Positions 7,415-15,821 of a DNA stretch of 64,000 nucleotides are shown piece after piece; position 1 is the first letter of the stretch, and each line of letters opens with the position of its first letter. Made by a program: the position numbers and the translations under genes. The stretch is from assembly GCF_001421535.1 (NCBI RefSeq), contig NZ_LMKN01000009.1:249695-313694 (forward strand). The letters run 5' to 3'. The DNA is from Sphingomonas sp. Leaf20 (lineage in GTDB: Bacteria; Pseudomonadota; Alphaproteobacteria; Sphingomonadales; Sphingomonadaceae). The notes below the pieces were generated by a model. It did no database searches, was not told the origin of the DNA, and worked only from the letters and a program-made list of their open reading frames with translations.

Positions 7415-8766
7415 ACGGGGAGGGCGCCGTGCGCGGGGTCGCGGGTCTGGCGCATCGACCGGAAGCTCGCTTCGCGGCGTTTGCGCGTGAGATAGGTATC
7501 GAGGCCGATCTGCGCGCCGAGCAGCATGTAGATGAACGGCTGGAACGCGATCGCGATGAACGCGGCGCCGAGCAGGTACACGAGATGGCCGCTCTGCAAC
7601 GCGGCGGCGAGCGGGCCGGCCCATGCGAACGCGCCGTCGGGATCGGCGTAGCGGCGGCGCAGCACCTCCATCCGTACCAGACCGGCGACGTTGAGCAGCA
7701 GCCAGAGCGCGAGCCCGAAATAGCCCTGTTCGCCGAGCATCTCAAAATAGGCGCTGTGATAGGCGCGCGCCTTGTCCTCCTCGACCTTGCCCGGCGCCGC
7801 ACCGCCCTCCGCGCCGGCGAGATCGTAGCGAATCCGGTTGCCGCGATACGCCTCGAACCCGCCGCCGAACGGGTGCGACCGGGCATAGTCGATCGTCCAT
7901 TGCCACACCGCGATCCGCGTCGATGCGGATTCGTCGGCCTGGTAGGTCTTGATCGTGTTCATCCGGTTGGTGAAGGTGGAGGGCAGGAACGGGATCGCGA
8001 TCAGTCCGAGCGTCGCGAGGCCGCCGAGATACAGGATCTTGCGCTTCACGACGCGCAGCGACAGGATCGCGAGCAGGCCGATGCAGAGTAGCCCGGTGCG
8101 CGTCGAGGTGCCGACCGGGATCAGCAGGCATGCGAACACGAGCGCGATGCAGAACGCCTGGACGCGGCGGTCGGGTTTGAAGATCGTGCCGTGGCGCATG
8201 AACCAGAGAATGATCGGGATGATCGCGACCGCGACCGCGCTGATCGTGCTGCCTTCGTAGAGCCCCGAATTATTGTCGACCATCAGGTTGAGCTGGCCAT
8301 AGCCGCCGCCGCCGCTGGCGATCGTCTTGATCCCGCCGACGATGATGATCGAGGCCGCCGACAGGATCATGAACAGCAGCAGCGCCTCGATCCTGAGCCG
8401 GGTCCGCAGCGTCAGCGGCAGGAACGCGGCGAAGGCGAGCGCCTTCCAGACCCAGTCCCATTTCTCCTTTGCCTCGACGGGGAAATCGGCGGCAAGCGTC
8501 GTCGCCCAGCAATAGAGCAGCAGCACGACGATCAGCACCTGGCGCGGCGCGACGCGCGTGTCGCGCTTGTCGTCGGCGATCACCCATCCACCGACCGCGA
8601 GCGCAACCGCGATCAGCGAGATCGGCACGGTGTTGAGCAGCAGGTAGGTCAGCCGCTGGGGCGAGACGATGTCGATATAGACATAGGCGAGGACGAGCAG
8701 GAACGGCCGCTTGAACCCGAGCGCGAAGAACGCGGCCAGAAACGCGATGAACGCGAGATCACGCAC
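7411..8766 (-). CDS. Putative O-glycosylation ligase, exosortase A-associated (Wzy/WaaL-like)
   Basis: A polytopic membrane protein of about 451 residues with ten or more helices and a large periplasmic loop containing HPFGGGFEAYRGN and YHSAYFEMLGEQGYFGLALW, a layout shared with O-antigen ligases and polymerases. The opening RDLAFIAFLAAFFALGFKRP followed by SPQRLTY matches what I know of the exosortase-A-system-associated O-ligase family (TIGR03097 type). I start at GTG 8766, giving VRDLAF like family members, with GGGAG upstream and an 8-base overlap with the small gene before it. ATG 8790 is the alternative and adds eight residues. It is coupled to the downstream acyltransferase. No exosortase is in the window. 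Confidence 0.85.
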   Translation of the reverse strand: MRDLAFIAFLAAFFALGFKRPFLLVLAYVYIDIVSPQRLTYLLLNTVPISLIAVALAVGGWVIADDKRDTRVAPRQVLIVVLLLYCWATTLAADFPVEAKEKWDWVWKALAFAAFLPLTLRTRLRIEALLLFMILSAASIIIVGGIKTIASGGGGYGQLNLMVDNNSGLYEGSTISAVAVAIIPIILWFMRHGTIFKPDRRVQAFCIALVFACLLIPVGTSTRTGLLCIGLLAILSLRVVKRKILYLGGLATLGLIAIPFLPSTFTNRMNTIKTYQADESASTRIAVWQWTIDYARSHPFGGGFEAYRGNRIRYDLAGAEGGAAPGKVEEDKARAYHSAYFEMLGEQGYFGLALWLLLNVAGLVRMEVLRRRYADPDGAFAWAGPLAAALQSGHLVYLLGAAFIAIAFQPFIYMLLGAQIGLDTYLTRKRREASFRSMRQTRDPAHGALPV

Positions 8767-8896
8767 GCGGCGGCGACTCCCGTTTCGCATCGGGCGTTTC
8801 GCGGGGCTCGCGGTCGAGATCGGGGCGGCGCAACAGCAGGAACGCGGCGAGCATCATCAGGCCGTGCGTCAGGCCAAGCGCGAAATTGTCGATCAT
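8759..8896 (-). CDS. Small membrane protein (45 residues) heading the O-ligase operon
   Basis: A short gene starting at ATG 8896 behind a strong GGAGGGAGG ribosome-binding site. The product has one hydrophobic helix (residues about 4-22, MIDNFALGLTHGLMMLAAFL) followed by a charged Arg/Asp/Pro-rich tail. Its stop overlaps the start of the O-ligase gene, so it leads that operon. I do not recognise a named family. The good ribosome-binding site, coding-like codon use and coupling argue that it is real. It could be a small partner or regulator of the membrane O-ligase; that is inference. Confidence 0.65.
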   Translation of the reverse strand: MIDNFALGLTHGLMMLAAFLLLRRPDLDREPRETPDAKRESPPRA

Positions 8897-9034
8897 CTGC
8901 CGGCCTCCCTCCTGCCGCGCGCCATGGGGCTGCGCAGCTGTCATCGCCGGGCGGCGTGCCCGGTGTCGCAGCGCGGGTCTAGCGCGCGGCGGTTGACGCG
9001 CCGTTAAGCGCTGTCATGGCAAGACGCCATCACG

Positions 9035-10255
9035 ATGCGCATTCTTCATATCCTCGACCACGGCCTGCCATTGCAGAGCGGCTACACGTTCCGGACCCGC
9101 GCGATCCTGAAAGCGCAGGAGGCGCAGGGCTGGAGCGTCGCCGCCGTCACCGGCCAGCGGCACGGCGCCGCGCCTGCTGCGGTCGAGCGCGTCGACGGGC
9201 TGACCTTCTACCGCACGCAGGCCGAACGGCGCGGCGGACCGATCGGCGAGCTGGCGGGCATCCGCGCGTTCGCCAGCCGTATCGAGGCGGCGGTGGCCGC
9301 GTTCCGGCCCGACATTCTCCACGCGCATTCGCCGGTGCTCGACGCGCTGGCGGGGCTGATCGTGGCGCGGCGCCGCAAGCTGCCGCTGGTGTACGAGATC
9401 CGCGCGTTCTGGGAGGATGCGGCGGTCGGCAATGGCACCGGGCGCGAAGGGTCGCTGGCGTATCGGACGACGCGGACGCTCGAGACATGGGCCGTCAGGC
9501 GCGCCGACGCGGTTGCGGTGATCTGCGACGGGTTGCGCGGCGACCTGATCGAACGGGGAATCGCGGGTGACAAGATCATGGTGTCGCCGAACGGCGTCGA
9601 TCTCTCGCTGTTCGGAACGGTGCCCCCGCGCGACGATGCGCTGGCGACTCAGCTCGGGCTGGACGGCGCGGACGTCGTCGGGTTCATCGGCAGCTTCTAT
9701 GACTATGAAGGCCTCGACGACCTAATTTCCGCGATGCCCGCGCTGATCGCGCGACGGCCCGAGGCGCGGCTGCTGATGGTCGGCGGCGGGCCGATGGCGG
9801 AGGCGCTCGCGACGCAGGCGCGCGAATCGCCGGTGGCCCGTGCGATCCATTTCGTCGGGCGCGTGCCGCATGCCGAGGTCGAGCGCTATTACGGGCTGGT
9901 GGACATCCTTGCCTATCCGCGCAAGCGGATGCGGCTGACCGATCTCGTCACGCCGCTCAAACCGCTTGAGGCGATGGCGCAGGGGCGGATGGTGGCGGCA
10001 TCGGACGTCGGCGGGCACCGCGAACTGATCCGCGACGGCGAGACCGGGACGCTGTTCCCGCCGGACGATCCCGACGCGATCGCCGCGGCACTGTCGGCGT
10101 TGTTCGCGGACCGGTCGGGCTGGAACGCGCGCCGCGTGCGGGCGCGGGATTTTGTCGACAAAGAGCGTAACTGGTCGTCAAACATTTTGCGTTACGAACC
10201 CATTTACCATCGGCTGTCCCGGCCGATCAACGGAAAGTCGCATGGCAGCGCTTAG
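9035..10255 (+). CDS. Exosortase A-associated glycosyltransferase, GT4/GT-B type
   Basis: A 406-residue cytoplasmic glycosyltransferase with a two-domain GT-B layout. The N terminus MRILHILDHGLPLQSGYTFR is characteristic of the PEP-CTERM/exosortase-A-associated glycosyltransferase family (Daro_2409 type, TIGR04063). The C-terminal half has VSPNGVDLSLF, VGFIGSFYDYEGLDDLI and the nucleotide-sugar motif VTPLKPLEAMAQGRMVAASDVGGHRELI. It is divergent from the O-ligase operon, consistent with both belonging to one exopolysaccharide or glycoprotein locus. The donor sugar is unknown. Its last 14 bases overlap the next gene. Confidence 0.88.
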   Translation: MRILHILDHGLPLQSGYTFRTRAILKAQEAQGWSVAAVTGQRHGAAPAAVERVDGLTFYRTQAERRGGPIGELAGIRAFASRIEAAVAAFRPDILHAHSPVLDALAGLIVARRRKLPLVYEIRAFWEDAAVGNGTGREGSLAYRTTRTLETWAVRRADAVAVICDGLRGDLIERGIAGDKIMVSPNGVDLSLFGTVPPRDDALATQLGLDGADVVGFIGSFYDYEGLDDLISAMPALIARRPEARLLMVGGGPMAEALATQARESPVARAIHFVGRVPHAEVERYYGLVDILAYPRKRMRLTDLVTPLKPLEAMAQGRMVAASDVGGHRELIRDGETGTLFPPDDPDAIAAALSALFADRSGWNARRVRARDFVDKERNWSSNILRYEPIYHRLSRPINGKSHGSA

Positions 10256-11126
10256 TCCCAATCCCCTGATCCGCCACCTTCCCGTCGGCGCCGCGGTTGC
10301 GGTCGCGGTCATCGCGGCCGGCGTCTTCGCGCTCATGCCGGCGGACGCGCTCGAGCAGACGGTCTGGCGCAGCGGGATCGCCGCGCTGATCCCCGCAGCG
10401 CAGCCGCCGCTGGGATCGACCGCGCGCGCGGTGCTCGCGCTCGCATTTGCGGCGGTCGGTGCGGCGGTGACGTGGTCCGCGCTGTTCCTGCTGGTCGGAC
10501 CCGGCGGCCTGCTCGCACCCAAGCGGCACCGCGCGACCGACATACCCAGCGAACCGCCGAGCGTGCGGCGTGCGGACGCGCATCCCGATGCGCCGCCGCG
10601 CCGGCCGATGACCGCCGCCGATCTCGGCACGCCGATGATGGACGTCCACGCCGCCAAGACCGACGAGCCCGAGCGGCCGATCCCGACCGATCTCGACCAG
10701 CCGCTTGCCGCGTTCGATCCGCTCGCGATCCTGCCGGTGCCGATGGAACCGGTGCGCCCCGTCGCGCCGCTGCTCACGATCGCGGACCCACGCCCCGCAG
10801 TGGTCGCGTCGGGTGCGATCGTCGAGGATCCCGCAGTCGATCTCCGGATCGATCAGGACGACGAGTTGGAAACCGTCGCGGTCGCGCCCGAACCCGTCGC
10901 GGTGTCGCACGTCGCGACGTCGAACGCGGCGCCAACCTTGTACTGGCCAGCCGAGCGCGGGGTGACGGCGATCGGGTCGGGGCCGACTTTGGTCGTCGAT
11001 ACGCCGGCCCCGGTCCGAGCCGATCCGCCGGTCTCCGCCAGAGGCGACACGGAGCCCTCGATCGAGTCGCTGCTGCGCCGGCTCGAGCAGGGCAGCATGC
11101 GTCGGCAGCGGCGCAGCGCCGGCTGA
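10242..11126 (+). CDS. Unknown two-helix membrane protein with acidic Pro-rich tail
   Basis: A 294-residue protein I do not recognise. ATG 10242 has GGAAAG at a usual distance and overlaps the glycosyltransferase by 14 bases, so it is probably translated with it. Two hydrophobic helices lie near residues 12-30 and 62-84. After a basic patch (PKRHR) comes a long low-complexity region rich in Pro, Ala, Asp, Val and Glu, and the end is basic (SIESLLRRLEQGSMRRQRR). The layout suggests a membrane anchor with a flexible cytoplasmic domain. Its position suggests a link to the polysaccharide locus, but no function can be given. Confidence 0.7.
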   Translation: MAALSPNPLIRHLPVGAAVAVAVIAAGVFALMPADALEQTVWRSGIAALIPAAQPPLGSTARAVLALAFAAVGAAVTWSALFLLVGPGGLLAPKRHRATDIPSEPPSVRRADAHPDAPPRRPMTAADLGTPMMDVHAAKTDEPERPIPTDLDQPLAAFDPLAILPVPMEPVRPVAPLLTIADPRPAVVASGAIVEDPAVDLRIDQDDELETVAVAPEPVAVSHVATSNAAPTLYWPAERGVTAIGSGPTLVVDTPAPVRADPPVSARGDTEPSIESLLRRLEQGSMRRQRRSAG

Positions 11127-11215
11127 GTTGTCGGGCATACCCGTCCCCTGTGAAACCGCTTCGGATCGCAGGCGGCCTCTGATACCCATTGCTCGAAAAG
11201 CGCAAGGGAGAGGTC

Positions 11216-12838
11216 ATGACGGATAGCGTACGAAGGACGGACGCGGCAGTCGGGCAGGGGGGTATAGGGGGCGGACCCGACCGGCATGAGGCGATCGATA
11301 CGCAGCCGGGCGCGACGCCCTATGCCTGGTACGTCCTGTCGATCCTGTTCCTCGTGTACATCCTCAATTTCGTGGACCGGCAGATCATCTCGATCCTGGC
11401 CGAGGACATCAAGCGGGACCTGGGGCTGAAGGACCAGGATCTCGGATTCCTGTACGGCACCGCGTTCGGCGTCTTCTATTCGCTGTTCGGGATTCCGCTC
11501 GGCCGGCTCGCGGACAATTGGCACCGCGTCCGGCTGATGACGATCGGGCTGTCGCTCTGGTCGGTGATGACGGCACTGTCGGGGCTCTCGAAGAGCGGAG
11601 GGCATCTCGCCGCGGCGCGGATCGGGGTGGGGATCGGCGAGGCGACCGCGAGCCCCTCGGCCTATTCGCTCATCTCGGATTATTTTCCCAAGCGGCTGCG
11701 CGCGACCGCGCTGTCGATCTATTCGGCGGGGCTGTACGTCGGCGGGGGCTTCAGCCTCTTCATCGGCGGTCTGATCGTCCAGAACTGGAACCGGATGTAT
11801 CCGGGCGGCGGTCCGCTGGGGCTGGTCGGGTGGCAGGCGGCGTTCATGGCGGTCGGGATCCCGGGTCTGCTGCTCGCCTGCTGGATCGCGACGCTCAAGG
11901 AGCCGATCCGCGGACTCGTCGAGGGCCTGCCGGAGCCCGAAAAGCACCCGGCGCCGTTCAGGGCGTTTGCCGGAGAGCTGCTGACGATCGTCCCGCCCTT
12001 CACGCTGATCGGCGCGGCGATGGGTGGCGCGCGGGCGTTCGCGCTCAACATCGCAGGACTCGTGGTCGTCGTCGCGGGGGTGCTGGGGCTGATCGCGCTC
12101 GGCGAGCCATGGCCGCAATGGACCGCGATCGGGATCGGCGTCTACGCGGTCTTTTCCTGGGCGTGCGCGCTCAAGCGTCGCGACGCGCCGACCTTCGCGC
12201 TGATCGTCGGCACGCCCGCCTTCCTGTTCACGGTCGTCGCGTACGGGCTGAACGCATTCCTGAGCTATGCGGCGAGTTTCTGGGCGGCGCCCTATGCGCT
12301 GCGCGTCCTGAACGTCGCGCCGTCGAGCGCGGGGTTCATGATCGGCGGGCTCGGCGCGCTTGCCGGGTTCCTCGGCCTGACGATCGGCGGGGTGGTGTCC
12401 GACCGGCTGCGCAGGCGGCATCCCGGCGGGCGGCTGTGGGTCGTGATCTTCGGGGCGGTCGTGCCGACGCCGTTCCTGATCCTGGCGTTCACCGCGACGT
12501 CGCCGGTGCCCTTCTATATCGGCCTGTTTATCGCGCAGATCACCGCGAGCGGAGCGCTCGGCGCCGCGGCTGCTACTACGCAGGACCTCGTCCTGCCGCG
12601 GATGCGGGGTACGGCGACGGCGACGTTCTTCATCGGCACGACGCTGATCGGTCTCGCGCTCGGGCCCTATCTGGCGGGGCGCGTGTCGACGCTGACGGGA
12701 AGCCTGTCGATCGGGATGCTGTCGCTGCTGGCGAGCGTGCCGATCACGCTGGTGGCCGCGATCGCGGCGTGCCGGATGGCGCCCGCTGCGGAGGCATCGC
12801 GCGAGGCGCGTGCGCGCGCGGCCGGCGAGGTGCTCTGA
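11216..12838 (+). CDS. MFS transporter, spinster-like family
   Basis: A 540-residue major facilitator with about twelve helices. After a 35-residue hydrophilic leader comes AWYVLSILFLVYILNFVDRQIISILAEDIKRDLGL, the hallmark of the spinster-like group. The inter-helix motif GRLADNWHR and the helix-5 segment GVGIGEATASPSAYSLISDYFPKRLRATALS follow. Spinster homologues move lipids or organic anions; the cargo here is unknown. ATG 11216 is preceded by GGGAGAGG; a TTG nine codons upstream is less likely. The extra length over a usual 400-450-residue MFS comes from a middle insertion (about residues 265-330) with extra hydrophobic stretches. The gene is convergent with sodC. Confidence 0.9.
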   Translation: MTDSVRRTDAAVGQGGIGGGPDRHEAIDTQPGATPYAWYVLSILFLVYILNFVDRQIISILAEDIKRDLGLKDQDLGFLYGTAFGVFYSLFGIPLGRLADNWHRVRLMTIGLSLWSVMTALSGLSKSGGHLAAARIGVGIGEATASPSAYSLISDYFPKRLRATALSIYSAGLYVGGGFSLFIGGLIVQNWNRMYPGGGPLGLVGWQAAFMAVGIPGLLLACWIATLKEPIRGLVEGLPEPEKHPAPFRAFAGELLTIVPPFTLIGAAMGGARAFALNIAGLVVVVAGVLGLIALGEPWPQWTAIGIGVYAVFSWACALKRRDAPTFALIVGTPAFLFTVVAYGLNAFLSYAASFWAAPYALRVLNVAPSSAGFMIGGLGALAGFLGLTIGGVVSDRLRRRHPGGRLWVVIFGAVVPTPFLILAFTATSPVPFYIGLFIAQITASGALGAAAATTQDLVLPRMRGTATATFFIGTTLIGLALGPYLAGRVSTLTGSLSIGMLSLLASVPITLVAAIAACRMAPAAEASREARARAAGEVL

Positions 12839-12850
12839 GGGCAGGTGAAA

Positions 12851-12879
12851 CCACCCCTGCCGGTTTGCGGCAAGGGTGG
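12851..12879. terminator. Hairpin between convergent MFS and sodC genes
   Basis: CCACCCCTGCCG (12851-12862) pairs with CGGCAAGGGTGG (12868-12879) around a five-base loop, with one mismatch. It sits 13 bases after the MFS stop and 9 bases before the sodC stop, so it probably ends both transcripts. It lacks a clear T-run. Confidence 0.6.
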
Positions 12880-12887
12880 TAGACCGG

Positions 12888-13424
12888 TCAGGCGGGCTGG
12901 AACACGCCGCAGGCGATGCGGCCGCCGCTATTGCCCGCTGGATCGGTCATGAGATCGTCGGGACCGGCATGGACGACGAACGCGGCGCCGTCGGCATCGA
13001 GCAGCCCCGCCATCGTCGCGCCGGGGATGGTCACGCCGACCGTGCCGCGGCCATCGGTGCCGATGATGAGGTTGGGCAGGTCGCCCTCATGCGGGCCCTG
13101 CGGGTTCATCGAGCCGTGCTTCATCGAGGTCGGGTTCCAATGCCCGCCCGCGGTGGTGAAGTCGGGCGCGTCGCAGCGGCCGGTGGTGTGGACATGGACG
13201 CCGTGCGTGCCCGACGGCATCGCCTTGGCATCGACCGTGAAGCGCAGCCCGCCCGCAACCTCGGTCGCGGTCGCACGGCCGACATCGACCCCCGCCGCGG
13301 TCATCAGCATCGCACCTGCGCGCCCGCCACCGGCCACCGGCGTGCCCGTGTCGAGACCCTTCTGCTCGCACGCGGCAAGCCCCAGAGCCGCGGCTCCGAT
13401 CGTCATCATGGTCACTACGCGCAT
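12888..13424 (-). CDS. sodC: Cu,Zn superoxide dismutase, predicted lipoprotein
   Basis: A 178-residue exported enzyme that dismutates superoxide outside the cytoplasm. A lipoprotein signal ends with the lipobox LAAC (Cys19), so it is probably membrane-anchored. The metal site is complete: HVH in GVHVHTTGRC, the bridging His in AGGHWNP, MKHG, PHEGDLPNL with its Asp, and VVHAGPDD. The disulfide Cys pair (GRC and IACGVF) and the active-site Arg in GGRIACG are present. GGGAG precedes the start. A GGAAC-N16-GGTT element ends about 34 bases upstream (13458-13484), suggesting stress control. Confidence 0.95.
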   Translation of the reverse strand: MRVVTMMTIGAAALGLAACEQKGLDTGTPVAGGGRAGAMLMTAAGVDVGRATATEVAGGLRFTVDAKAMPSGTHGVHVHTTGRCDAPDFTTAGGHWNPTSMKHGSMNPQGPHEGDLPNLIIGTDGRGTVGVTIPGATMAGLLDADGAAFVVHAGPDDLMTDPAGNSGGRIACGVFQPA

Positions 13425-13457
13425 GGTCGTCTCCCTGTTGTTAGCCTTGATAGCATG

Positions 13458-13484
13458 CGAACCCGTCAGCGATCCCCCGGTTCC
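13458..13484 (-). promoter_or_regulatory. EcfG-like stress promoter upstream of sodC
   Basis: On the minus strand GGAAC (13484-13480) is followed after 16 bases by GGTTCG (13463-13458). This is one base off the alphaproteobacterial general-stress consensus GGAAC-N16/17-CGTT. It overlaps the last codons of thpR and lies about 34 bases from the sodC ATG, a usual leader length. Assignment to EcfG is inferred from sequence only. Confidence 0.45.
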
Positions 13485-14032
13485 GATCGCGTGACGAGCG
13501 GCCAGCGTGCGACGGGCTCATAGGTCGCGCCGGCATGGTCGAGATGACTGCGATACAGGATCAGATGCGGCAGCACGAAGGGGTCGCTCGCCAGCGCGGC
13601 GTTGCGCGCGATCCAGGCCTCGATCTGTGCGCGATCGCCGAGCGAGCGCGCGAGCCTGGCGATCGTCAGATGCGGCAGATACGCACGCCGTTCCGGCGCA
13701 ATGCCGACGCGGACGAGCGCGTGATCGATCTTGCGGTGGAGCGCCGCGAGCGGCGCGGCGGGCTTGATGCCCGCCCAGAGCGTGTCGATCCGCCCGCGCT
13801 TCTCGAACGTGCCGACGCCCGCGATCGCGACCGTCGGCGCATCGGCATGGACCTGCGCCAGCACGTCCGCGACGTCTTCGGCGACCGCGCGCTCGACCTC
13901 GCCGATGAAGCGCAGCGTCACGTGGAGCTGTTCGTCGTCCTGCCAGCGCGCGCCCGCGACGCCGTCCATCACGTCGAGGAGGCCGTCGCGGACGGAACGG
14001 GGCGGACGCAGGGCGACGAACAGGCGTATCAT
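13466..14032 (-). CDS. thpR: RNA 2',3'-cyclic phosphodiesterase (2H family, LigT/ThpR)
   Basis: A 188-residue 2H phosphoesterase that opens 2',3'-cyclic phosphates on RNA ends; historically called 2'-5' RNA ligase. Both catalytic HxT motifs are visible: His37 in LHVTLRFIGEV and His121 in PHLTIARL. The opening MIRLFVALRPP is typical. I use ATG 14032; the frame is open 22 codons further, but that part reads as non-conserved sequence overlapping the BI-1 promoter region. It lies just upstream of sodC on the same strand, 41 bases apart, so read-through from thpR to sodC is possible. Confidence 0.9.
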   Translation of the reverse strand: MIRLFVALRPPRSVRDGLLDVMDGVAGARWQDDEQLHVTLRFIGEVERAVAEDVADVLAQVHADAPTVAIAGVGTFEKRGRIDTLWAGIKPAAPLAALHRKIDHALVRVGIAPERRAYLPHLTIARLARSLGDRAQIEAWIARNAALASDPFVLPHLILYRSHLDHAGATYEPVARWPLVTRSEPGDR

Positions 14033-14067
14033 GACCCGGCCGATGCTACGCCTCGCCGCGGCGCGAA

Positions 14068-14092
14068 GGAACCACGGCGCTTGAAAAACGTC
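14068..14092 (+). promoter_or_regulatory. Possible EcfG-like promoter of the BI-1 family gene
   Basis: GGAAC (14068-14072) is followed after 16 bases by CGTC (14089-14092), one base off CGTT. A start near 14100 would give a leader of about 50 bases to ATG 14153. It is the weakest of the set in this window. Confidence 0.35.
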
Positions 14093-14152
14093 GAGCAAGG
14101 GACGATATTTGCGGTAACCGGCGTTATGCCGGACAGAGGAGTTATATTCACC

Positions 14153-14902
14153 ATGGCTAATTGGTCTGACCCCCGGCCCGGCGCCGCGTCGTTCGGAACG
14201 ACGGCCAGCACCGATCGATCGTCGTCCTATGACGCCGGACTGCGGTCGTACATGTTGTCGGTCTACAACTATATGGGATCCGGCGTCCTGCTGACGGGCA
14301 TCGTCGCCCTGTTGTTCTCCTGGGGTGGTGCGACCTCGCCCGCCGCACAGGTCTTCATGGGTGGCGGCCCGCTGAAGTATGTGATCATGTTCGCGCCGCT
14401 CGCGATCGTGTTCGGGATGAGCTTCGGTCAGAACCGGATGAGCACCGCGACGCTGCAGATGCTGTTCTGGGGCTTTGCGGTCCTGATGGGGCTGTCGCTC
14501 TCGACGATCTTCCTGGTGTATAGCGGCACGTCGATCGCCGGCGCGTTCTTCGCGACCGCGGCAGGCTTTGCCGGGCTGAGCCTCTACGGCTACACCACGA
14601 AGCGCGATCTGTCGGCGTTCGGTACGTTCCTGATCATCGGTGTCGTCGGTCTGATCGTGGCGAGCCTTATCAACCTGTTCCTGCAGTCGGGCATCATGCA
14701 GCTGGTCATCAGCGGCGTCGGCGTGCTGCTGTTCGCGGGTCTGACGGCCTATGATACGCAGCGTACTAAGAGCCTGTACATGCAGGTCGCTGGCACGGAC
14801 ATGGTCGGCAAGGTCGTGATCATGTCGGCGCTCAGCCTGTACCTCGACTTCATCAACATGTTCATGTTCGTCCTCCGCCTGTTCGGCAGCAGCCGCAACT
14901 AG
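14153..14902 (+). CDS. Bax inhibitor-1 / YccA family membrane protein
   Basis: A 249-residue protein with seven predicted helices of the BI-1 (TMBIM) family, inner-membrane proteins linked to ion leak and to control of FtsH-type proteolysis in bacteria. The N terminus is hydrophilic (to about residue 25), then YMLSVYNYMGSGVLLTGIVALLF. The family segments FAPLAIVFGMSF, YSGTSIAGAFFATAAGFAGLSLYGY, TAYDTQRTK and LSLYLDFINMFMFVLRLFG follow, the last being the conserved C-terminal signature. AGAGGAG lies about ten bases before ATG 14153. It is monocistronic, closed by a strong terminator. Confidence 0.93.
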   Translation: MANWSDPRPGAASFGTTASTDRSSSYDAGLRSYMLSVYNYMGSGVLLTGIVALLFSWGGATSPAAQVFMGGGPLKYVIMFAPLAIVFGMSFGQNRMSTATLQMLFWGFAVLMGLSLSTIFLVYSGTSIAGAFFATAAGFAGLSLYGYTTKRDLSAFGTFLIIGVVGLIVASLINLFLQSGIMQLVISGVGVLLFAGLTAYDTQRTKSLYMQVAGTDMVGKVVIMSALSLYLDFINMFMFVLRLFGSSRN

Positions 14903-14926
14903 TCGATGCGACCATGACGGTACTGG

Positions 14927-14954
14927 ACCCGGCGGGAAACCGCCGGGTTTTTTT
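14927..14954 (+). terminator. Rho-independent terminator after the BI-1 gene
   Basis: ACCCGGCGG (14927-14935), loop GAAA, CCGCCGGGT (14940-14948), then seven T in total (14948-14954). The stem is perfect and begins 25 bases after the BI-1 stop codon; this is the clearest intrinsic terminator in the window. Confidence 0.95.
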
Positions 14955-14985
14955 GTAAGCTCAACTGAAGGGATGACGATCCGCG

Positions 14986-15792
14986 ATGCGGCTGTCGATC
15001 GAAGTGCGTCTGGACTACGGGATCCTGGGCGACGCGGACGTATTGCTCCAGATCGAGGCGGCGGCGATGGCCGATCAGCGCATCGAGCACCAGTCGCTGA
15101 CGCTGTGGTCGGACAGCCCGATCCGCGCGGTGCCGGGCGAGGACGGTATCGGACAGCGATGCTGGGCGCGCGGACATGGCAGGCTGACCGCGGAGTATAA
15201 CGCGATCGTCCGGGTCGAGCGCCCCGTCGTCGCGCTGGGGGCCTATGGGGTAACGCCGCCGCGGCTGCTGCCGGGCGACGTCACCGCCTATCTGCTGCCC
15301 AGCCGCTATTGCCAGTCGGACCGGTTCGAGGGGTTCGTCGGGCGGCAGTTTTCCGGGCTCGAGGGCGGCGCGCTCGCCGCGGCGCTGAGCGCATGGGTGG
15401 GCAACGCGCTCGATTACCGGATGGGATCGAGTTCGGGCGAGACGTCCGCGCTTGATACGTTTGCGTCGCGATCGGGGGTGTGCCGCGATTACGCGCATCT
15501 GCTCGTCGCGCTCGCGCGCGCGGGCGGGATCCCGGCGCGGTGCGTGTCGGCCTATGCGCCGGGGGTCGATCCGCCCGACTTCCACGCGGTCGCCGAATTG
15601 TGGCTCGACGACGCGTGGCGGCTGGTCGACCCGACCGGGATGGCATCGTGCGGCGACATCGCGCGCGTATGCGTCGGCCGCGATGCGACCGATATCGCGT
15701 TCATGACCGTCTTCGGGCAGGCGACGCTGTGGACGCAGACGGTCAAGGTCCGCGCGCTCGAGCAGGAACACCCGCCACGCTGGACCGTTTGA
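14986..15792 (+). CDS. Transglutaminase-like cysteine peptidase family protein
   Basis: A 268-residue cytoplasmic protein with an N-terminal beta domain (MRLSIEVRLDYGI...) and a C-terminal transglutaminase-like core. The catalytic triad is visible as Cys166 in SGVCRDYAH, His200 in DFHAVAELWL and Asp215 in LVDPTGM, spaced as usual. Bacterial members with this architecture are thought to be peptidases or transamidases; the substrate is unknown. Transcription must start after the terminator at 14927-14954, so the promoter is short or close to the start. It is followed after 29 bases by a small hydrophilic protein gene on the same strand. Confidence 0.88.
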   Translation: MRLSIEVRLDYGILGDADVLLQIEAAAMADQRIEHQSLTLWSDSPIRAVPGEDGIGQRCWARGHGRLTAEYNAIVRVERPVVALGAYGVTPPRLLPGDVTAYLLPSRYCQSDRFEGFVGRQFSGLEGGALAAALSAWVGNALDYRMGSSSGETSALDTFASRSGVCRDYAHLLVALARAGGIPARCVSAYAPGVDPPDFHAVAELWLDDAWRLVDPTGMASCGDIARVCVGRDATDIAFMTVFGQATLWTQTVKVRALEQEHPPRWTV

Positions 15793-15821
15793 CACCCGGA
15801 ACAATATACGAGGAAGACCCC

